Under the pieces are notes generated by a model. It was not told where the DNA came from and did no database searches. It saw only the letters and a list, made by a program, of their open reading frames with translations. A stretch of 64,000 nt of DNA from positions 483,356 to 547,355 of the forward strand of contig JBFMCV010000003.1 in assembly GCA_040754335.1 (NCBI GenBank), written 5' to 3'. Each line of letters starts with the position of its first letter. Within the stretch, counting starts at the first letter, position 1. The position numbers and the translations under genes were made by a program. Origin of the DNA: Thermodesulfobacteriota bacterium (lineage in GTDB: Bacteria > Desulfobacterota_D > UBA1144 > Nemesobacterales > UBA2774). Positions 14,980 to 23,696 of the stretch are shown one piece after another.

Positions 14980-15023
14980 ATAAACGTGGAATTCACTGTC
15001 GCTTAATACGGATTAAATAATAA
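14980..15023 (+). promoter_or_regulatory. Pho box D: three 11-bp repeats upstream of olsB
   Basis: Units ATAAACG (14980), ATTCACT (14991) and CTTAATA (15002) are 11 bp apart. Nine bases later is TAATAA (15018-15023), a poor -10; AATAAT two bases earlier is better. The stretch AACGTGnAATTCA...CGCTTAATAC is shared with box A, so the two promoters look related. Confidence 0.6.
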
Positions 15024-15063
15024 GATGGTATTAAACAGTTAACACTTAAATGCGGAGAAGCGC

Positions 15064-15933
15064 ATGCTGGCAAAGAAAGTCATATCTTTAAAAGACACCG
15101 TAACCACATCAAACGTGCTCAGGAAAGCTTTCCGGTGGAAATTAAGACAGTTCAAACCGAAGGTGCCGCTCTACATCGAAAGCAGCAGGTTCCTAATCAA
15201 AACCGTCGAGAACAGTTTCGAGCTGGAGAAGGCGCTCAATTTAAGATACGAGGTCTTTTACAGGGAAACCCTGAATAAGGAAAATTTTTCCGGGACAGAC
15301 ATAGACAAGTTCGACAGGCTCTGCGATCACCTGATAATTCTCGACAAGAAACAGAATATAGTAGTGGGGACTTACAGATTCATCTCCTCGACCTTCTCCG
15401 ACAAATTCTATTCCGAGACGGAATTCTCAATGGACCAGATAAAATCCGCCCCCGGCATAAAGCTCGAGCTCGGAAGGGCGTGCGTACACAAGGACTACAG
15501 AAACGGCACGGGGATAGCGCTCCTGTGGAAGGGGCTGTCGGAGTATTTCAAGAAGATAAACGCCAGGTACCTCTTCGGGTGTTCGAGCATCGGCACGACG
15601 AACATCGTCGAGATCAGCCTTATTTACAAATACATAAAAGAGCTCTACCTGTCGCCCGAAGACTTCAGGGTCTATCCCAACGAAAAACACAGGATCAAGG
15701 AGCTCGATCACTATCTGAGCGCCTTCGACAAGTTCGCCATCAGGACGGAATCGATCGAGGACTTTATCCCTCCTCTCCTCAAGAGCTATCTCAAGGCGGG
15801 ATCGGTCATTTGCGGTGAACCGGCGCTCGACAAGAAGTTCAAGTGCGCCGACTTCTTCACGGTCCTTGACCTCGACCTTATAACCAAATCCTTTGAGAAG
15901 AAATACAAGGCACCTAATGATCAGGAAGTATAA
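15064..15933 (+). CDS. olsB: OlsB-like N-acyltransferase (ornithine lipid synthesis)
   Basis: A 289-residue GNAT-fold acyltransferase of the OlsB/hemolysin-like group, which transfers a 3-hydroxyacyl chain from acyl-ACP to ornithine. The conserved run is LRYEVFYRE (about 60-68), the acidic DKFDRLCDHLI segment, VVGTYR, and ELGRACVHKDYRNG (about 136-149), followed by the pocket residues in LFGCSSIGTTN. GGAG lies 6 bases before ATG 15064. The next gene is a PlsC-type acyltransferase, which matches the olsB-olsA order known from other bacteria. A related family, the PEP-CTERM/AHL-synthase-like acyltransferases, is the main alternative; the pairing with PlsC and the Pho-type promoter favour OlsB. 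Confidence 0.75.
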   Translation: MLAKKVISLKDTVTTSNVLRKAFRWKLRQFKPKVPLYIESSRFLIKTVENSFELEKALNLRYEVFYRETLNKENFSGTDIDKFDRLCDHLIILDKKQNIVVGTYRFISSTFSDKFYSETEFSMDQIKSAPGIKLELGRACVHKDYRNGTGIALLWKGLSEYFKKINARYLFGCSSIGTTNIVEISLIYKYIKELYLSPEDFRVYPNEKHRIKELDHYLSAFDKFAIRTESIEDFIPPLLKSYLKAGSVICGEPALDKKFKCADFFTVLDLDLITKSFEKKYKAPNDQEV

Positions 15934-15996
15934 GAAGCTCTTCTTTTTTTTTGTATAGTCTCATCCTATATCCTGATCGCAACGTCCTTCCGGGCG

Positions 15997-16722
15997 ATGA
16001 TAAGCGATAAGAAAAGGAAACTCGTATGGTCGACGAGATTCGCATCTTTCTACAATTCGCTCCTCGTAAAGACGTTCGGGATCAATGTCAGTGTCACTGA
16101 CCGGCGGAACACCTCCCCCCGAGGCGGAAGTAACTATCTCATACTGTCAAACCACCTATCCTACCTCGACATCTTCATCATCTTCTCGATCTTTCCAGCA
16201 ACTTTCATTGCGAGCGTCGACGAAGTCAAGGACACGTTCCTCCTCGGAAAGGTGACGGAGCTGAGCGGAGGCTTTTTCGTCGAGCGGAGGAACCGCTCGG
16301 GGCTGAGGAGGGAGATCGAGTCGATCACGGACATATTAAGGCTCGGCGTGAACGTAGTGCTCTTCCCCGAAGGGACCACATCGAACGGGGAGCGGGTGCT
16401 GCCCTTTAAAACGCCCCTATTGAGCATGGCCGAGAAAGGAGGTGTCGAGATCCTGCCGCTCTGCATAAGATACAGCAGGATCGACGGGGAGGAGCTCAAC
16501 GAGAACAACAGGGACCTCGTCTATTATTACGGCGACATGAAATTCTTCGATCACTTTAACAAGCTGCTGACAGTTAAATCCATAGACGCAGAATTAATAC
16601 TGCTTGAAAAAATCGACCCTGATGAAGCTCAGTCGAGAAAGGAGCTTGCGAGCTCTGTATACGGCATTATCAACGACACTTTCCTCAACGGCGCGGCCCC
16701 GGATAAAGCCGCCGCGCGATGA
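15997..16722 (+). CDS. olsA: PlsC-type 1-acyl-glycerol-3-phosphate acyltransferase, probably OlsA
   Basis: A 241-residue lysophosphatidate-type acyltransferase. It carries the catalytic NHLSYLD (HxxxxD motif), FFVERRNRSG for the second block and FPEGTTSNG for the glycerol-phosphate-binding block, and has a hydrophobic segment near IFIIFSIFPA. It follows olsB by 63 bases on the same strand, so it is likely the O-acyltransferase (OlsA) that completes ornithine lipid from lyso-ornithine lipid. It could also serve phosphatidate synthesis. A paralogous C-terminal fragment is found at 63785-64000. The start has only a weak GGGCG site. It is convergent with the RNA methyltransferase gene. Confidence 0.8.
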   Translation: MISDKKRKLVWSTRFASFYNSLLVKTFGINVSVTDRRNTSPRGGSNYLILSNHLSYLDIFIIFSIFPATFIASVDEVKDTFLLGKVTELSGGFFVERRNRSGLRREIESITDILRLGVNVVLFPEGTTSNGERVLPFKTPLLSMAEKGGVEILPLCIRYSRIDGEELNENNRDLVYYYGDMKFFDHFNKLLTVKSIDAELILLEKIDPDEAQSRKELASSVYGIINDTFLNGAAPDKAAAR

Positions 16723-16774
16723 GCACCGCATATTCAATAGAGAGCATTTTCACTTTGAATCCGGCAGAAGCTGC

Positions 16775-18031
16775 TCAGGCTCTGACGAGGAGCGAGAGGG
16801 ATTCTATATGATACGTTTGAGGAAACATATCGAACGGTTTTAATCTTTGAAGACGATAACCCGAATCTATCAACATCCTCAGATCCCTCGCGAGCGTGGC
16901 GGGGTCGCATGATACATAGATGACTTTCCCGGGCGAGAGTCGCGCAATCCCCTCGACCGCTCCCTTTGCGCCCTCTCTCGGCGGGTCGAGCACGACTATA
17001 TCCACGGGCTTAGCGCCAGGGCCGGTATCTCGCAAGTACTCTTCGCACCGGGCGTTCTGAAAAATTATATTATTTATTCCGTTTAGACTCGCGCTTCTTT
17101 TCTCGAGTTCAACCGCTTTTTTACTCAATTCAACCGAAATAACACGTTCTGACGACGTCGCGAGGGGTATGGAAAAATTACCTGCGCCCGAATAGAGGTC
17201 GATGACCGTCTCCCCGCCTTTCAGCTCCGCCCACTCGACGACTGTAGAAACAAGAGCTTCGTTGACAGGCGCATTCGACTGCGTAAATAGAGAAGGTGCG
17301 GTTAGAAGCCTGAGACCGCAAACGGACAACTCGAACTCTGTCTCGTCCGCTCCCTGAACCGATACGTTTTCCGTCTCCCCGTGCCTTCTCAGGTGCCTAG
17401 CGAGCGAACCGAGAGGAGCGGGCCCGCTTCCCGGCCTGGGCGCAAGCGTTATATAAGCCTTCGTCCCGTCCGAAGACAGATATATCCTATCGAGCGGATA
17501 ACGCGGGTCCCCGATAGAGGAAAGAACGTCCGACAGCCTCGCTATCGCTTTATTTATGACCTCGTCTGCGACCGGACACGAATCGATCTTTACGTTCGTC
17601 CTGCTCATCCCGCGGTAATAGCCGACGTGCCAGCCCATTCCGGAATACCATGCCGAAAGCAGGACGCGCCTCCTGTATCCGTACTCGGACGGCGAAGGGA
17701 AGATGGGCTCCGGGCGGACATCCCTGATCCCGCCTATCCTCTGAACGGTCTCTCCGAGTATGTTTTCCTTCTCCCTGAGCTGCGCTTCATAACCGAGATT
17801 TTGAAGCTGGCATCCGCCGCAGATGTGAAACACACGGCACGGAGGCTCCACCCGTTCCGAGGAAGGCTCGACCAGCGTCTCGATCACTGCTTCGGCGAAT
17901 TTGCCTCTGTCTCTGGTAACCCTTATATCGACGACGTCGCGCGGGAGCCCGCCCTTTACAAAATAGACCTTCCCCTCTTTCCTCGCTATACCGCTTCCGC
18001 CGTATGCAAGCCTCTCTATCTCTACGCGCAA
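16775..18031 (-). CDS. RNA m5U methyltransferase (RlmD/TrmA family)
   Basis: A 418-residue SAM-dependent RNA (uracil-5)-methyltransferase. The N-terminal TRAM domain (1 to about 60) is followed by a 4Fe-4S cysteine set (PPCRVFHICGGCQLQ near 63-77, then a later SCPVAD cysteine), the SAM site LYSGAGNFSIPLA, DPPREG, and the catalytic cysteine in VSCDPATLARD. The Fe-S cluster points to the RlmD/RlmC-like branch; which uridine of 23S rRNA is modified cannot be decided. It starts at a TTG (18031) with GAGGGG upstream and follows queA by 16 bases. It is the last gene of the argG-queA group. Confidence 0.92.
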   Translation of the reverse strand: MRVEIERLAYGGSGIARKEGKVYFVKGGLPRDVVDIRVTRDRGKFAEAVIETLVEPSSERVEPPCRVFHICGGCQLQNLGYEAQLREKENILGETVQRIGGIRDVRPEPIFPSPSEYGYRRRVLLSAWYSGMGWHVGYYRGMSRTNVKIDSCPVADEVINKAIARLSDVLSSIGDPRYPLDRIYLSSDGTKAYITLAPRPGSGPAPLGSLARHLRRHGETENVSVQGADETEFELSVCGLRLLTAPSLFTQSNAPVNEALVSTVVEWAELKGGETVIDLYSGAGNFSIPLATSSERVISVELSKKAVELEKRSASLNGINNIIFQNARCEEYLRDTGPGAKPVDIVVLDPPREGAKGAVEGIARLSPGKVIYVSCDPATLARDLRMLIDSGYRLQRLKPFDMFPQTYHIESLSLLVRA

Positions 18032-18047
18032 CTCTGTCCCCTCATGT

Positions 18048-19055
18048 TTAAACTATAAACATGGCGTCCCCGTAGCTGAGGAACCTGTAATCCAGCCGGA
18101 GCGCCTCGTGATAAGCCCTGAAGATAAAATCCCTGCCTGCGAACGCGGAAACGAGCATAAGAAGCGTCGACCGCGGGAGATGGAAGTTCGTGACGAGTGC
18201 GTCTGAAACCTTGAATCCGTAGCCGGGGAGTATAAAGAGACCGGTCTCCCCCCTGCACGGCACGACTTCGCCCGATTCGTTTACCGAGGACTCGAGAGTC
18301 CTGAGAACAGTCGTTCCGACCGCTATCACCCTTCCGCCCCGGGACCTCGCGCTGTTAACGGCATCGGCCGTCTCTCGGGGTATCTCGCGGAACTCCCGGT
18401 GCATATCGTGCTCTTCGACGAGCTCCGATTTCACAGGCTTGAACGTGCCGATGCCGACGTGGAGAGTGACGTACGCCGTAAGCACGCCTCTCCGCTCGAT
18501 TTCCTTGAGGAGCGCGGGAGTAAAGTGCAGCCCCGCAGTCGGAGCGGCTATAGCTCCCGGCTTTTCCGCATAGACGGTCTGATAGGAGACCCTGTCCCGG
18601 GCGTCGGGCTCGCGCTTGATGTATGGAGGAAGCGGCATCCTGCCCGATTTTTCTATATACGAATCCGGGGCTTCGCTGAATTCTACGAGCCACACGTCTG
18701 CGCCATTACTGAAGAGCTTTCCCGAAGGGCCGTCATCGAACCCGATCACAAGCCCCTCTCTCGGATTCCTTACGAGACATGTCCATGTCCGGTTGTCCAC
18801 CTTTCCGACGAGAAGTAATTCGGCTCTTTCTCCGGATTTTTTCCTGCCGAAGAGCCTTGCCGGTATCACCTTAGTATCATTAAGTACGAGGAGGTCCCCC
18901 GTGGTGAGGAGACCGGGGAGTTCTGAGAACTTCCTGTGTGTTATTTCGCCATTCCCCCGGTCAAGTACCATCAGCTTCGAGTTCTGCCTCTCCGCGGCCG
19001 GACGGTATGCGATCCGCTCATCGGGCAGATCATAATCGAAGTCTGACGTCTTCAT
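18048..19055 (-). CDS. queA: tRNA preQ1(34) S-adenosylmethionine ribosyltransferase-isomerase QueA
   Basis: QueA builds epoxyqueuosine in tRNA by moving the ribosyl group of SAM onto 7-aminomethyl-7-deazaguanine. The 335-residue product has the start DYDLPDERIAYRPAAERQNSK in part, the central PGAIAAPTAGLHFT and GIGTFKPVK motifs, and the C-terminal LPRSTLLMLVSAFAGRD. Length is normal (about 340). It lies 11 bases after argG and 16 before the RNA methyltransferase gene, in a tight minus-strand operon. Its product needs an epoxyqueuosine reductase; the QueG-like gene at 3272 is unlikely to be that enzyme because of its SCP2 fusion. Confidence 0.97.
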   Translation of the reverse strand: MKTSDFDYDLPDERIAYRPAAERQNSKLMVLDRGNGEITHRKFSELPGLLTTGDLLVLNDTKVIPARLFGRKKSGERAELLLVGKVDNRTWTCLVRNPREGLVIGFDDGPSGKLFSNGADVWLVEFSEAPDSYIEKSGRMPLPPYIKREPDARDRVSYQTVYAEKPGAIAAPTAGLHFTPALLKEIERRGVLTAYVTLHVGIGTFKPVKSELVEEHDMHREFREIPRETADAVNSARSRGGRVIAVGTTVLRTLESSVNESGEVVPCRGETGLFILPGYGFKVSDALVTNFHLPRSTLLMLVSAFAGRDFIFRAYHEALRLDYRFLSYGDAMFIV

Positions 19056-19066
19056 CGGGATCGGAT

Positions 19067-20275
19067 CTACTTCCCCTTCTTTTCGAGGAGCTTCCGGACC
19101 GAAAGCCTGAGCGCATTCAGCTTTATAAACCCGGTCGCGTCCGCTTGGTTGTATATGCTGTCCTTCTCGAACGTGGCCAGGTCTTCTTTATAAAGAGAGT
19201 AAGGAGAGCGCCTGCCGGCGAGTATGATATTCCCCTTGTATATCTTGAGCCTTATCGTGCCTGTAACGCTCTTCTGCGATTCCTCGACCGCGGCCATGAG
19301 CATGTCCATCTCGGGGGAATACCAGAAACCGTAGTATATGAGCTCCGCGATCCTCGGGATGAGGGAGTCCCTCATGTGCATGATTTCCCTGTCCATTGTC
19401 AACGATTCGAGCGCCCTGTGAGCGGCGTGGAGTATCGTGCCGCCGGGGGTTTCATAGACCCCGCGGGACTTCATGCCGACGAACCTGTTCTCGACGAGAT
19501 CGACCCTGCCTACGCCGTTAGACCCGCCTACCTTGTTGAGCACCGTGAGCAGCTCGACCGGGCTGAGCTCCTTACCGTCTACCTTCACCGGAACGCCCTT
19601 TTCAAATTCTATGTCGATATAAACGGGCTCGTCAGGCGCCCTCTCGGGTGAGACCGTCATCTCGAACATATTTTCAGGCGGCTCGGACCACGGGTCTTCG
19701 AGTATCCCGCCCTCGTAGCTCGTGTGGAAAAGGTTCCTGTCGCAGCTGTAGGGTTTCTGCTGCGTGACCGGGACGGGGATACCGTGCTTCTCCGCGTATT
19801 CTATGAGCGAGCTCCTCGAGTTGAGGTCCCACTCCCTCCACGGCGCTATCACCTTGATCGCCGGGTCGAGCGCATAATACGTGAGCTCGAAACGCACCTG
19901 GTCGTTCCCTTTTCCGGTAGCGCCGTGCGAGACGGCGAACGCCTTTTCCTTCTTAGCAATCTCTATCTGCTTTTTCGCTATGAGCGGCCTGGCGAGAGAG
20001 GTCCCGAGGAGATAAGACCCTTCGTAAACCGCAGCCGATTTTATGGCTTTGAATACGAAATCGCGCACGAACTCGTCCCTCAAATCCTCCACGTACACCT
20101 TGCTTGCGCCGGTGCGGAGCGCTTTCTCCTTCGCCTCCTCAAGGTCCTCCCCCTGACCGAGGTCGGCGACGAAGGCTATAATCTCGGCGTCGTATTCCTC
20201 AGCCAGCCATTTGAGGATGACAGAAGTATCGAGCCCGCCGGAATAAGCCAGCACTATTTTGTCGGTCTTGCTCAT
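19067..20275 (-). CDS. argG: Argininosuccinate synthase
   Basis: ArgG joins citrulline and aspartate with ATP in arginine synthesis. The product is 402 residues with the PP-loop [16 protein letters not shown] at about 9-24, [12 protein letters not shown], and the aspartate/citrulline motifs near [15 protein letters not shown] 20275 is preferred, since GGAGG lies 11 bases upstream; an earlier ATG at 20293 overlaps that ribosome site. It is the first gene of a tight operon with queA and the RNA methyltransferase. argH (51621) and argC (35434) lie elsewhere in the window, so arginine genes are dispersed. Confidence 0.97.
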   Translation of the reverse strand: MSKTDKIVLAYSGGLDTSVILKWLAEEYDAEIIAFVADLGQGEDLEEAKEKALRTGASKVYVEDLRDEFVRDFVFKAIKSAAVYEGSYLLGTSLARPLIAKKQIEIAKKEKAFAVSHGATGKGNDQVRFELTYYALDPAIKVIAPWREWDLNSRSSLIEYAEKHGIPVPVTQQKPYSCDRNLFHTSYEGGILEDPWSEPPENMFEMTVSPERAPDEPVYIDIEFEKGVPVKVDGKELSPVELLTVLNKVGGSNGVGRVDLVENRFVGMKSRGVYETPGGTILHAAHRALESLTMDREIMHMRDSLIPRIAELIYYGFWYSPEMDMLMAAVEESQKSVTGTIRLKIYKGNIILAGRRSPYSLYKEDLATFEKDSIYNQADATGFIKLNALRLSVRKLLEKKGK

Positions 20276-20389
20276 AATATGATATTCCTCCATTAAACCG
20301 AGACAGCTCGGACATCAAGTTTCGGATCAGATTTGTAATTTCTCTCGCAGATAAACGCCGTCACGAAGAATAATAATCAACGTGGCCAG

Positions 20390-20824
20390 CTATGCTCCAT
20401 GCTCCGACGGGGGCCTGAGATCGTGGAGGTAAAACTTTGCGTTGTGACTCTCATAAAATTTCTCGAGCGTAAAACCTATGTACTCTATCTTCTCCTGGTC
20501 ATCACCCATGTATGAGGCGCGTTTTACCTCGTCCGATATCTTGCAATTTACCGGAACGTCGTTCGAGGGCTCCTCGTGCGAGATGAACCTCAGAGTCAAA
20601 TCGCCGTTCTCCATTTTGAAATCCCTGGGTATGACAAAACCAACCGCCATTTTCGCGCTGATCAGCTCTACTATAAGCAGTCTTACGACGCTCGTGCCGA
20701 TCCCTTCCGTACCGCCCTCGACCTCGAACCTGTAACCGAAATAATCGAGACTCTGATTCTTTTCGTGGAGGGATCGCAGATACCAGTAGTCTTCCGAATC
20801 AACCCAGCACATAATCTGAAGCAT
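20390..20824 (-). CDS. Conserved-looking hypothetical protein (144 aa)
   Basis: A small soluble alpha/beta protein starting MLQIMCWVDSEDYWY with no TM or signal segment. I do not recognise it. The sequence alternates short strands (VVRLLIVELISAKMAVGFVIP in part, then LTLRFIS) and ends with a histidine- and proline-rich tail. ATG 20824 was chosen because GGAGG lies 5 bases upstream. It lies 114 bases before argG and 85 after pgeF on the same strand, so it may be part of a longer transcript. Confidence 0.65.
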   Translation of the reverse strand: MLQIMCWVDSEDYWYLRSLHEKNQSLDYFGYRFEVEGGTEGIGTSVVRLLIVELISAKMAVGFVIPRDFKMENGDLTLRFISHEEPSNDVPVNCKISDEVKRASYMGDDQEKIEYIGFTLEKFYESHNAKFYLHDLRPPSEHGA

Positions 20825-20909
20825 TCTCGCCTCCAAATCCAGATCAATATTTTAGTAAGAAACCCCGTTTATTATACCCACAAAAAAATTCGCCGCTCAC
20901 GGACGGGAA

Positions 20910-21596
20910 CTAAACAAGCCCTATTACGCTCAACTGACTTCCGACCCCCTTACCTTCCCGCCTGTAGGAAAAGAAACCCGGATTACATTTAGTGCATATC
21001 CCGAGATTTTCGATATTAGCGACGCCTACCTTCTCGAGCATGCCCCTGTTTATTCCCGGAAGGTCGAGCATATATTTGAAACTATCTGTCTCCGCTAGAT
21101 ATTGACCCCAGTCCTCGAACCTGTCTCTGAACAGGGACGCCACGTCCTCGCCGACCTCATAGCAGCACTTCCCGACCGAAGGGCCTATAACGGCGCTGAG
21201 GTCGGAGGGTTTGAGTCCGTATTCCTCATCAATTTTCTCAAGTGTCGAGTCCAGTATCCGCAGCACCGTACCTCGCCATCCGGCGTGTACCGCCCCGGCC
21301 ACTGTTCCGTCATGGTCCGTGAGCAGTATAGACACACAATCCGCCGTCGATATGCCGACGCCGATGCCCCTCAAGGACGTCACTATAGCGTCCCCCTCCG
21401 AGACCTTAGCCAGCCCCAGCGCGGCTTTGTCCCTCAGCACGAAGACCCCCTTCCCGTGAACCTGATTGAGTGTTGCCAAGCCGGAAAACCCGAAGTACCC
21501 CGCGACTTCGGAAGGGTTTCCATCGGCGTCCCTGTCCGCAAAGCCGTGAGCAACGCCGGGGAGTGAAGACAGCAGCTTTGATTTGATCCAGCCCAT
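20910..21596 (-). CDS. pgeF: Laccase-domain protein (PgeF/YfiH family)
   Basis: A 228-residue member of the multicopper-oxidoreductase-domain family, whose members have purine nucleosidase/adenosine deaminase activity and edit peptidoglycan precursors in E. coli. The metal-site motifs are STADCVSILL, GAVHAGWRGT (HxGWRG) and GPSVGKCCYEVGE, with the C-terminal CTKCNPGFFSYRREGK. Length is typical (about 240). It starts 3 bases after the rluD stop, so it is translationally linked to it; the rluD-pgeF order is widely conserved. Confidence 0.92.
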   Translation of the reverse strand: MGWIKSKLLSSLPGVAHGFADRDADGNPSEVAGYFGFSGLATLNQVHGKGVFVLRDKAALGLAKVSEGDAIVTSLRGIGVGISTADCVSILLTDHDGTVAGAVHAGWRGTVLRILDSTLEKIDEEYGLKPSDLSAVIGPSVGKCCYEVGEDVASLFRDRFEDWGQYLAETDSFKYMLDLPGINRGMLEKVGVANIENLGICTKCNPGFFSYRREGKGVGSQLSVIGLV

Positions 21597-21599
21597 GAT

Positions 21600-22565
21600 C
21601 TAGAGACTATTTTCCCCGGATTCGGCGAGAATGTTAAGGGCTTCATTCATATCCCGCGGAACGGCGGCCGTAAATTCAACGAACTTTTGAGTATGGGGAT
21701 GGAAAAAGCCGATCCTGGACGCGTGGAGGGCCTGCCTTCCTATTTTCCCGGCCGCGGCGGCTACCGCCGCCGACTTATGTTTTTTGAATCCGTACACAGA
21801 GTCGGCAAGTATCGGATAGCCGTTCTCGGAAAAGTGGACCCTTATCTGATGCGTCCTGCCCGTTTTGGGCTCGGCTTCGACAAGGCAAGCGTCTTTAAAC
21901 CTTTGTACGACTTTCCATAGCGTAAGCGACTCCCTGCCGGCCTTCGCCTTCGAAGACATTTTTTTCCTGTCTACAGGATGCCTCCCAATTTTAGAGGAAA
22001 ATGTCCCTGAATCCTTTTTTAAATTCCCCTCGACAATGGCCAGGTATTTCTTCTCGACCGCCCTCGTCTTGAACTGATTTACGAGTGAGTTATGGGCTCT
22101 GTCGTTTTTCGCGACTACCATTACGCCCGACGTGTCCTTGTCGAGACGGTGCACAATGCCGGGTCTTATCTTGCCGCCGATTCCCGAAAGGTTCTTAAAC
22201 CTGAAGAGGAGCGCATTTACGAGCGTCCCGCTCCTGACGCCCGCGCCCGGATGCACGGCCATGCCCGGAGGCTTGTCCACGACGGCTATGCAGTCATCCT
22301 CATAGAGAATGCTAATGGGAACGTCCTCGGGAACGACGTCCAGAGGCTCGGGCGCCGGCAGCGTGACCAGCACCTCTTCCCCGCATTCGAGTTTCCTCGA
22401 AGGTTTAATATGCTCACCCCCGACAAGCACGAGCCCTTTCTCTATCAAACCCTTTATCCGGGACCTGGTGAGCCCCGCAAGAAAATGGGGGAGGGCGGTG
22501 TCCGCCCTGATGCCCGAAAGCTCGGGAGGGACAACAAAGGTTTTCGTTTTCTCCTCTTTATTCAT
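21600..22565 (-). CDS. rluD: Ribosomal large subunit pseudouridine synthase RluD-like
   Basis: A 321-residue RluA-family pseudouridine synthase. It has an N-terminal S4 RNA-binding domain (about 20-80), the catalytic motif HRLDKDTSGVMVVAKN with the active aspartate, and the conserved KTGRTHQIRVHF segment. The likely targets are uridines of helix 69 in 23S rRNA, judged by the S4 domain, the length and the rluD-pgeF pairing. It sits between the 365-residue unknown protein gene (33 bases upstream) and pgeF. Confidence 0.94.
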   Translation of the reverse strand: MNKEEKTKTFVVPPELSGIRADTALPHFLAGLTRSRIKGLIEKGLVLVGGEHIKPSRKLECGEEVLVTLPAPEPLDVVPEDVPISILYEDDCIAVVDKPPGMAVHPGAGVRSGTLVNALLFRFKNLSGIGGKIRPGIVHRLDKDTSGVMVVAKNDRAHNSLVNQFKTRAVEKKYLAIVEGNLKKDSGTFSSKIGRHPVDRKKMSSKAKAGRESLTLWKVVQRFKDACLVEAEPKTGRTHQIRVHFSENGYPILADSVYGFKKHKSAAVAAAAGKIGRQALHASRIGFFHPHTQKFVEFTAAVPRDMNEALNILAESGENSL

Positions 22566-22598
22566 GGCAGCCGGGAAAAAAGTTATTCCGAGGGAGGA

Positions 22599-23696
22599 TT
22601 ATTTCTTTTCTCTCCTCTCCTGCATTATCTGCTTCACTGCGGTTGAGATTACGCCCGGAAGATTCTTGTTCCACCTGAGATTTCTGAGATCGAAGTCCCT
22701 CAACTGCCTTATTAAATTTATGGAGATGTGCGACGGAGTCTTCGGGTTATTGACGAGGGACAGCTTTACCTGATAGAGCCTCGCCCATCTCCTGCTGTCC
22801 GCTATCTCTCTCAGTATCTCCTCGTTCACGATCTTCGACTGGGAAATGAGCACGATTTCACTGTCGGTAAGTCTCGGGTTCTTGAGCACGGCCTTGGACA
22901 CTATCCTGTTCGGGTCTTTTATCAAAATGGTCCGGGCCTCCCTGTTGCCCAGTATGGCGAGCTTGATCTTCTGGCCTATATTGAGCATGCTGATCTTCAC
23001 CATTACATTCTGATTGTGGGTATCCGGCGCATGCTCTTCCTCCTCGCCGGAGTCCTCAACGAGCTCGGCGTCGAGATCAATACCGTCAAGGAACGACTCG
23101 TTCACGCCTTCGATGAGCGCGGCTGCTTCTTCGGCGGGGACGACATCCTCATCGGGAAGAGGCGTTTCTTCCCCAGGGAATCCGGTCATTGCCGACTTTT
23201 TGCCGAGATAGAGCTTCAGGAATTCGAGCACTCCGTCGAGAGTGGACCGCGTTACGGCCGGGTTTTTGCTGAGAGACTCCACTATGCCGTCTGAACGTGC
23301 GACGCGCTCATGGTTATTGGCGATGAGCTCTATGAGACCCTGGTAGTGTGTTTTTTCCGCGAGATATGCGACCGCGGCGTCCGGTGTCGAGTTGTTAAGC
23401 GCAATTTGCTGGAGGCGGCTTTCATCCTCCAGTACTCGCGCGAAATGATCGAGGAGCCCGGGGTGGGTGCCTGAATCCGTAAGCACGTTCGAAATAACGT
23501 CGGGCGGCATACCGCTCAGGGTCTTCCGGGCTTCATCCGCAACTTCCCGGTCATCGTCACGGGTGAGAACATACAGGATAAGAGTGAGATCTTTAGGTGT
23601 TGCGGGCACGAGCCCCTGAGCCGCCATCAGGCGGAGCTCTTTGGGACGGGTTTTGTCCGTGAATTGTCTCAGGGAATCAGGTAAGTTTTCAGCCAT
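22599..23696 (-). CDS. HEAT-like helical protein of unknown function
   Basis: A 365-residue, all-helical protein of a type I associate with deltaproteobacteria-like genomes; no activity is known to me. The N-terminal half is repeat-like (RPKELRLMAAQGLVPATP, then DDREVADEARKTLSG). An acidic linker (about 175-235, rich in Glu and Asp) separates it from a conserved C-terminal half containing IGQKIKLAILGNREAR, ILIKDPNRIVSKAVLKNPR and SLVNNPKTP. No membrane or signal segment is seen. It is the first gene of the minus-strand group leading to rluD and pgeF. A scaffold role is possible but unproven. Confidence 0.75.
   Translation of the reverse strand: MAENLPDSLRQFTDKTRPKELRLMAAQGLVPATPKDLTLILYVLTRDDDREVADEARKTLSGMPPDVISNVLTDSGTHPGLLDHFARVLEDESRLQQIALNNSTPDAAVAYLAEKTHYQGLIELIANNHERVARSDGIVESLSKNPAVTRSTLDGVLEFLKLYLGKKSAMTGFPGEETPLPDEDVVPAEEAAALIEGVNESFLDGIDLDAELVEDSGEEEEHAPDTHNQNVMVKISMLNIGQKIKLAILGNREARTILIKDPNRIVSKAVLKNPRLTDSEIVLISQSKIVNEEILREIADSRRWARLYQVKLSLVNNPKTPSHISINLIRQLRDFDLRNLRWNKNLPGVISTAVKQIMQERREKK

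Larger units (their letters stand above)
14562..15063. other. 502-bp divergent regulatory region between the MurG-like GT and olsB
   Basis: No supported gene was found. The region holds two outward-facing Pho-type boxes (E on minus, D on plus), two copies of a 14-bp direct repeat, and hairpins that would lie in the long minus-strand leader: CTCGGT/ACCGAG with a 3-base loop near 14715-14729, and GAGCCC/GGGCTC at 14580-14599 close to the start codon. The minus-strand leader contains only very short frames, the longest about 25 codons, without ribosome sites. Confidence 0.6.

Noticed and set aside
14985-15010. Sigma-54 promoter upstream of olsB, suggested by TGGAATTC and GC elements
   Set aside because: The GG and GC dinucleotides are not at the -24/-12 spacing, and the 11-bp repeat pattern explains the sequence better.
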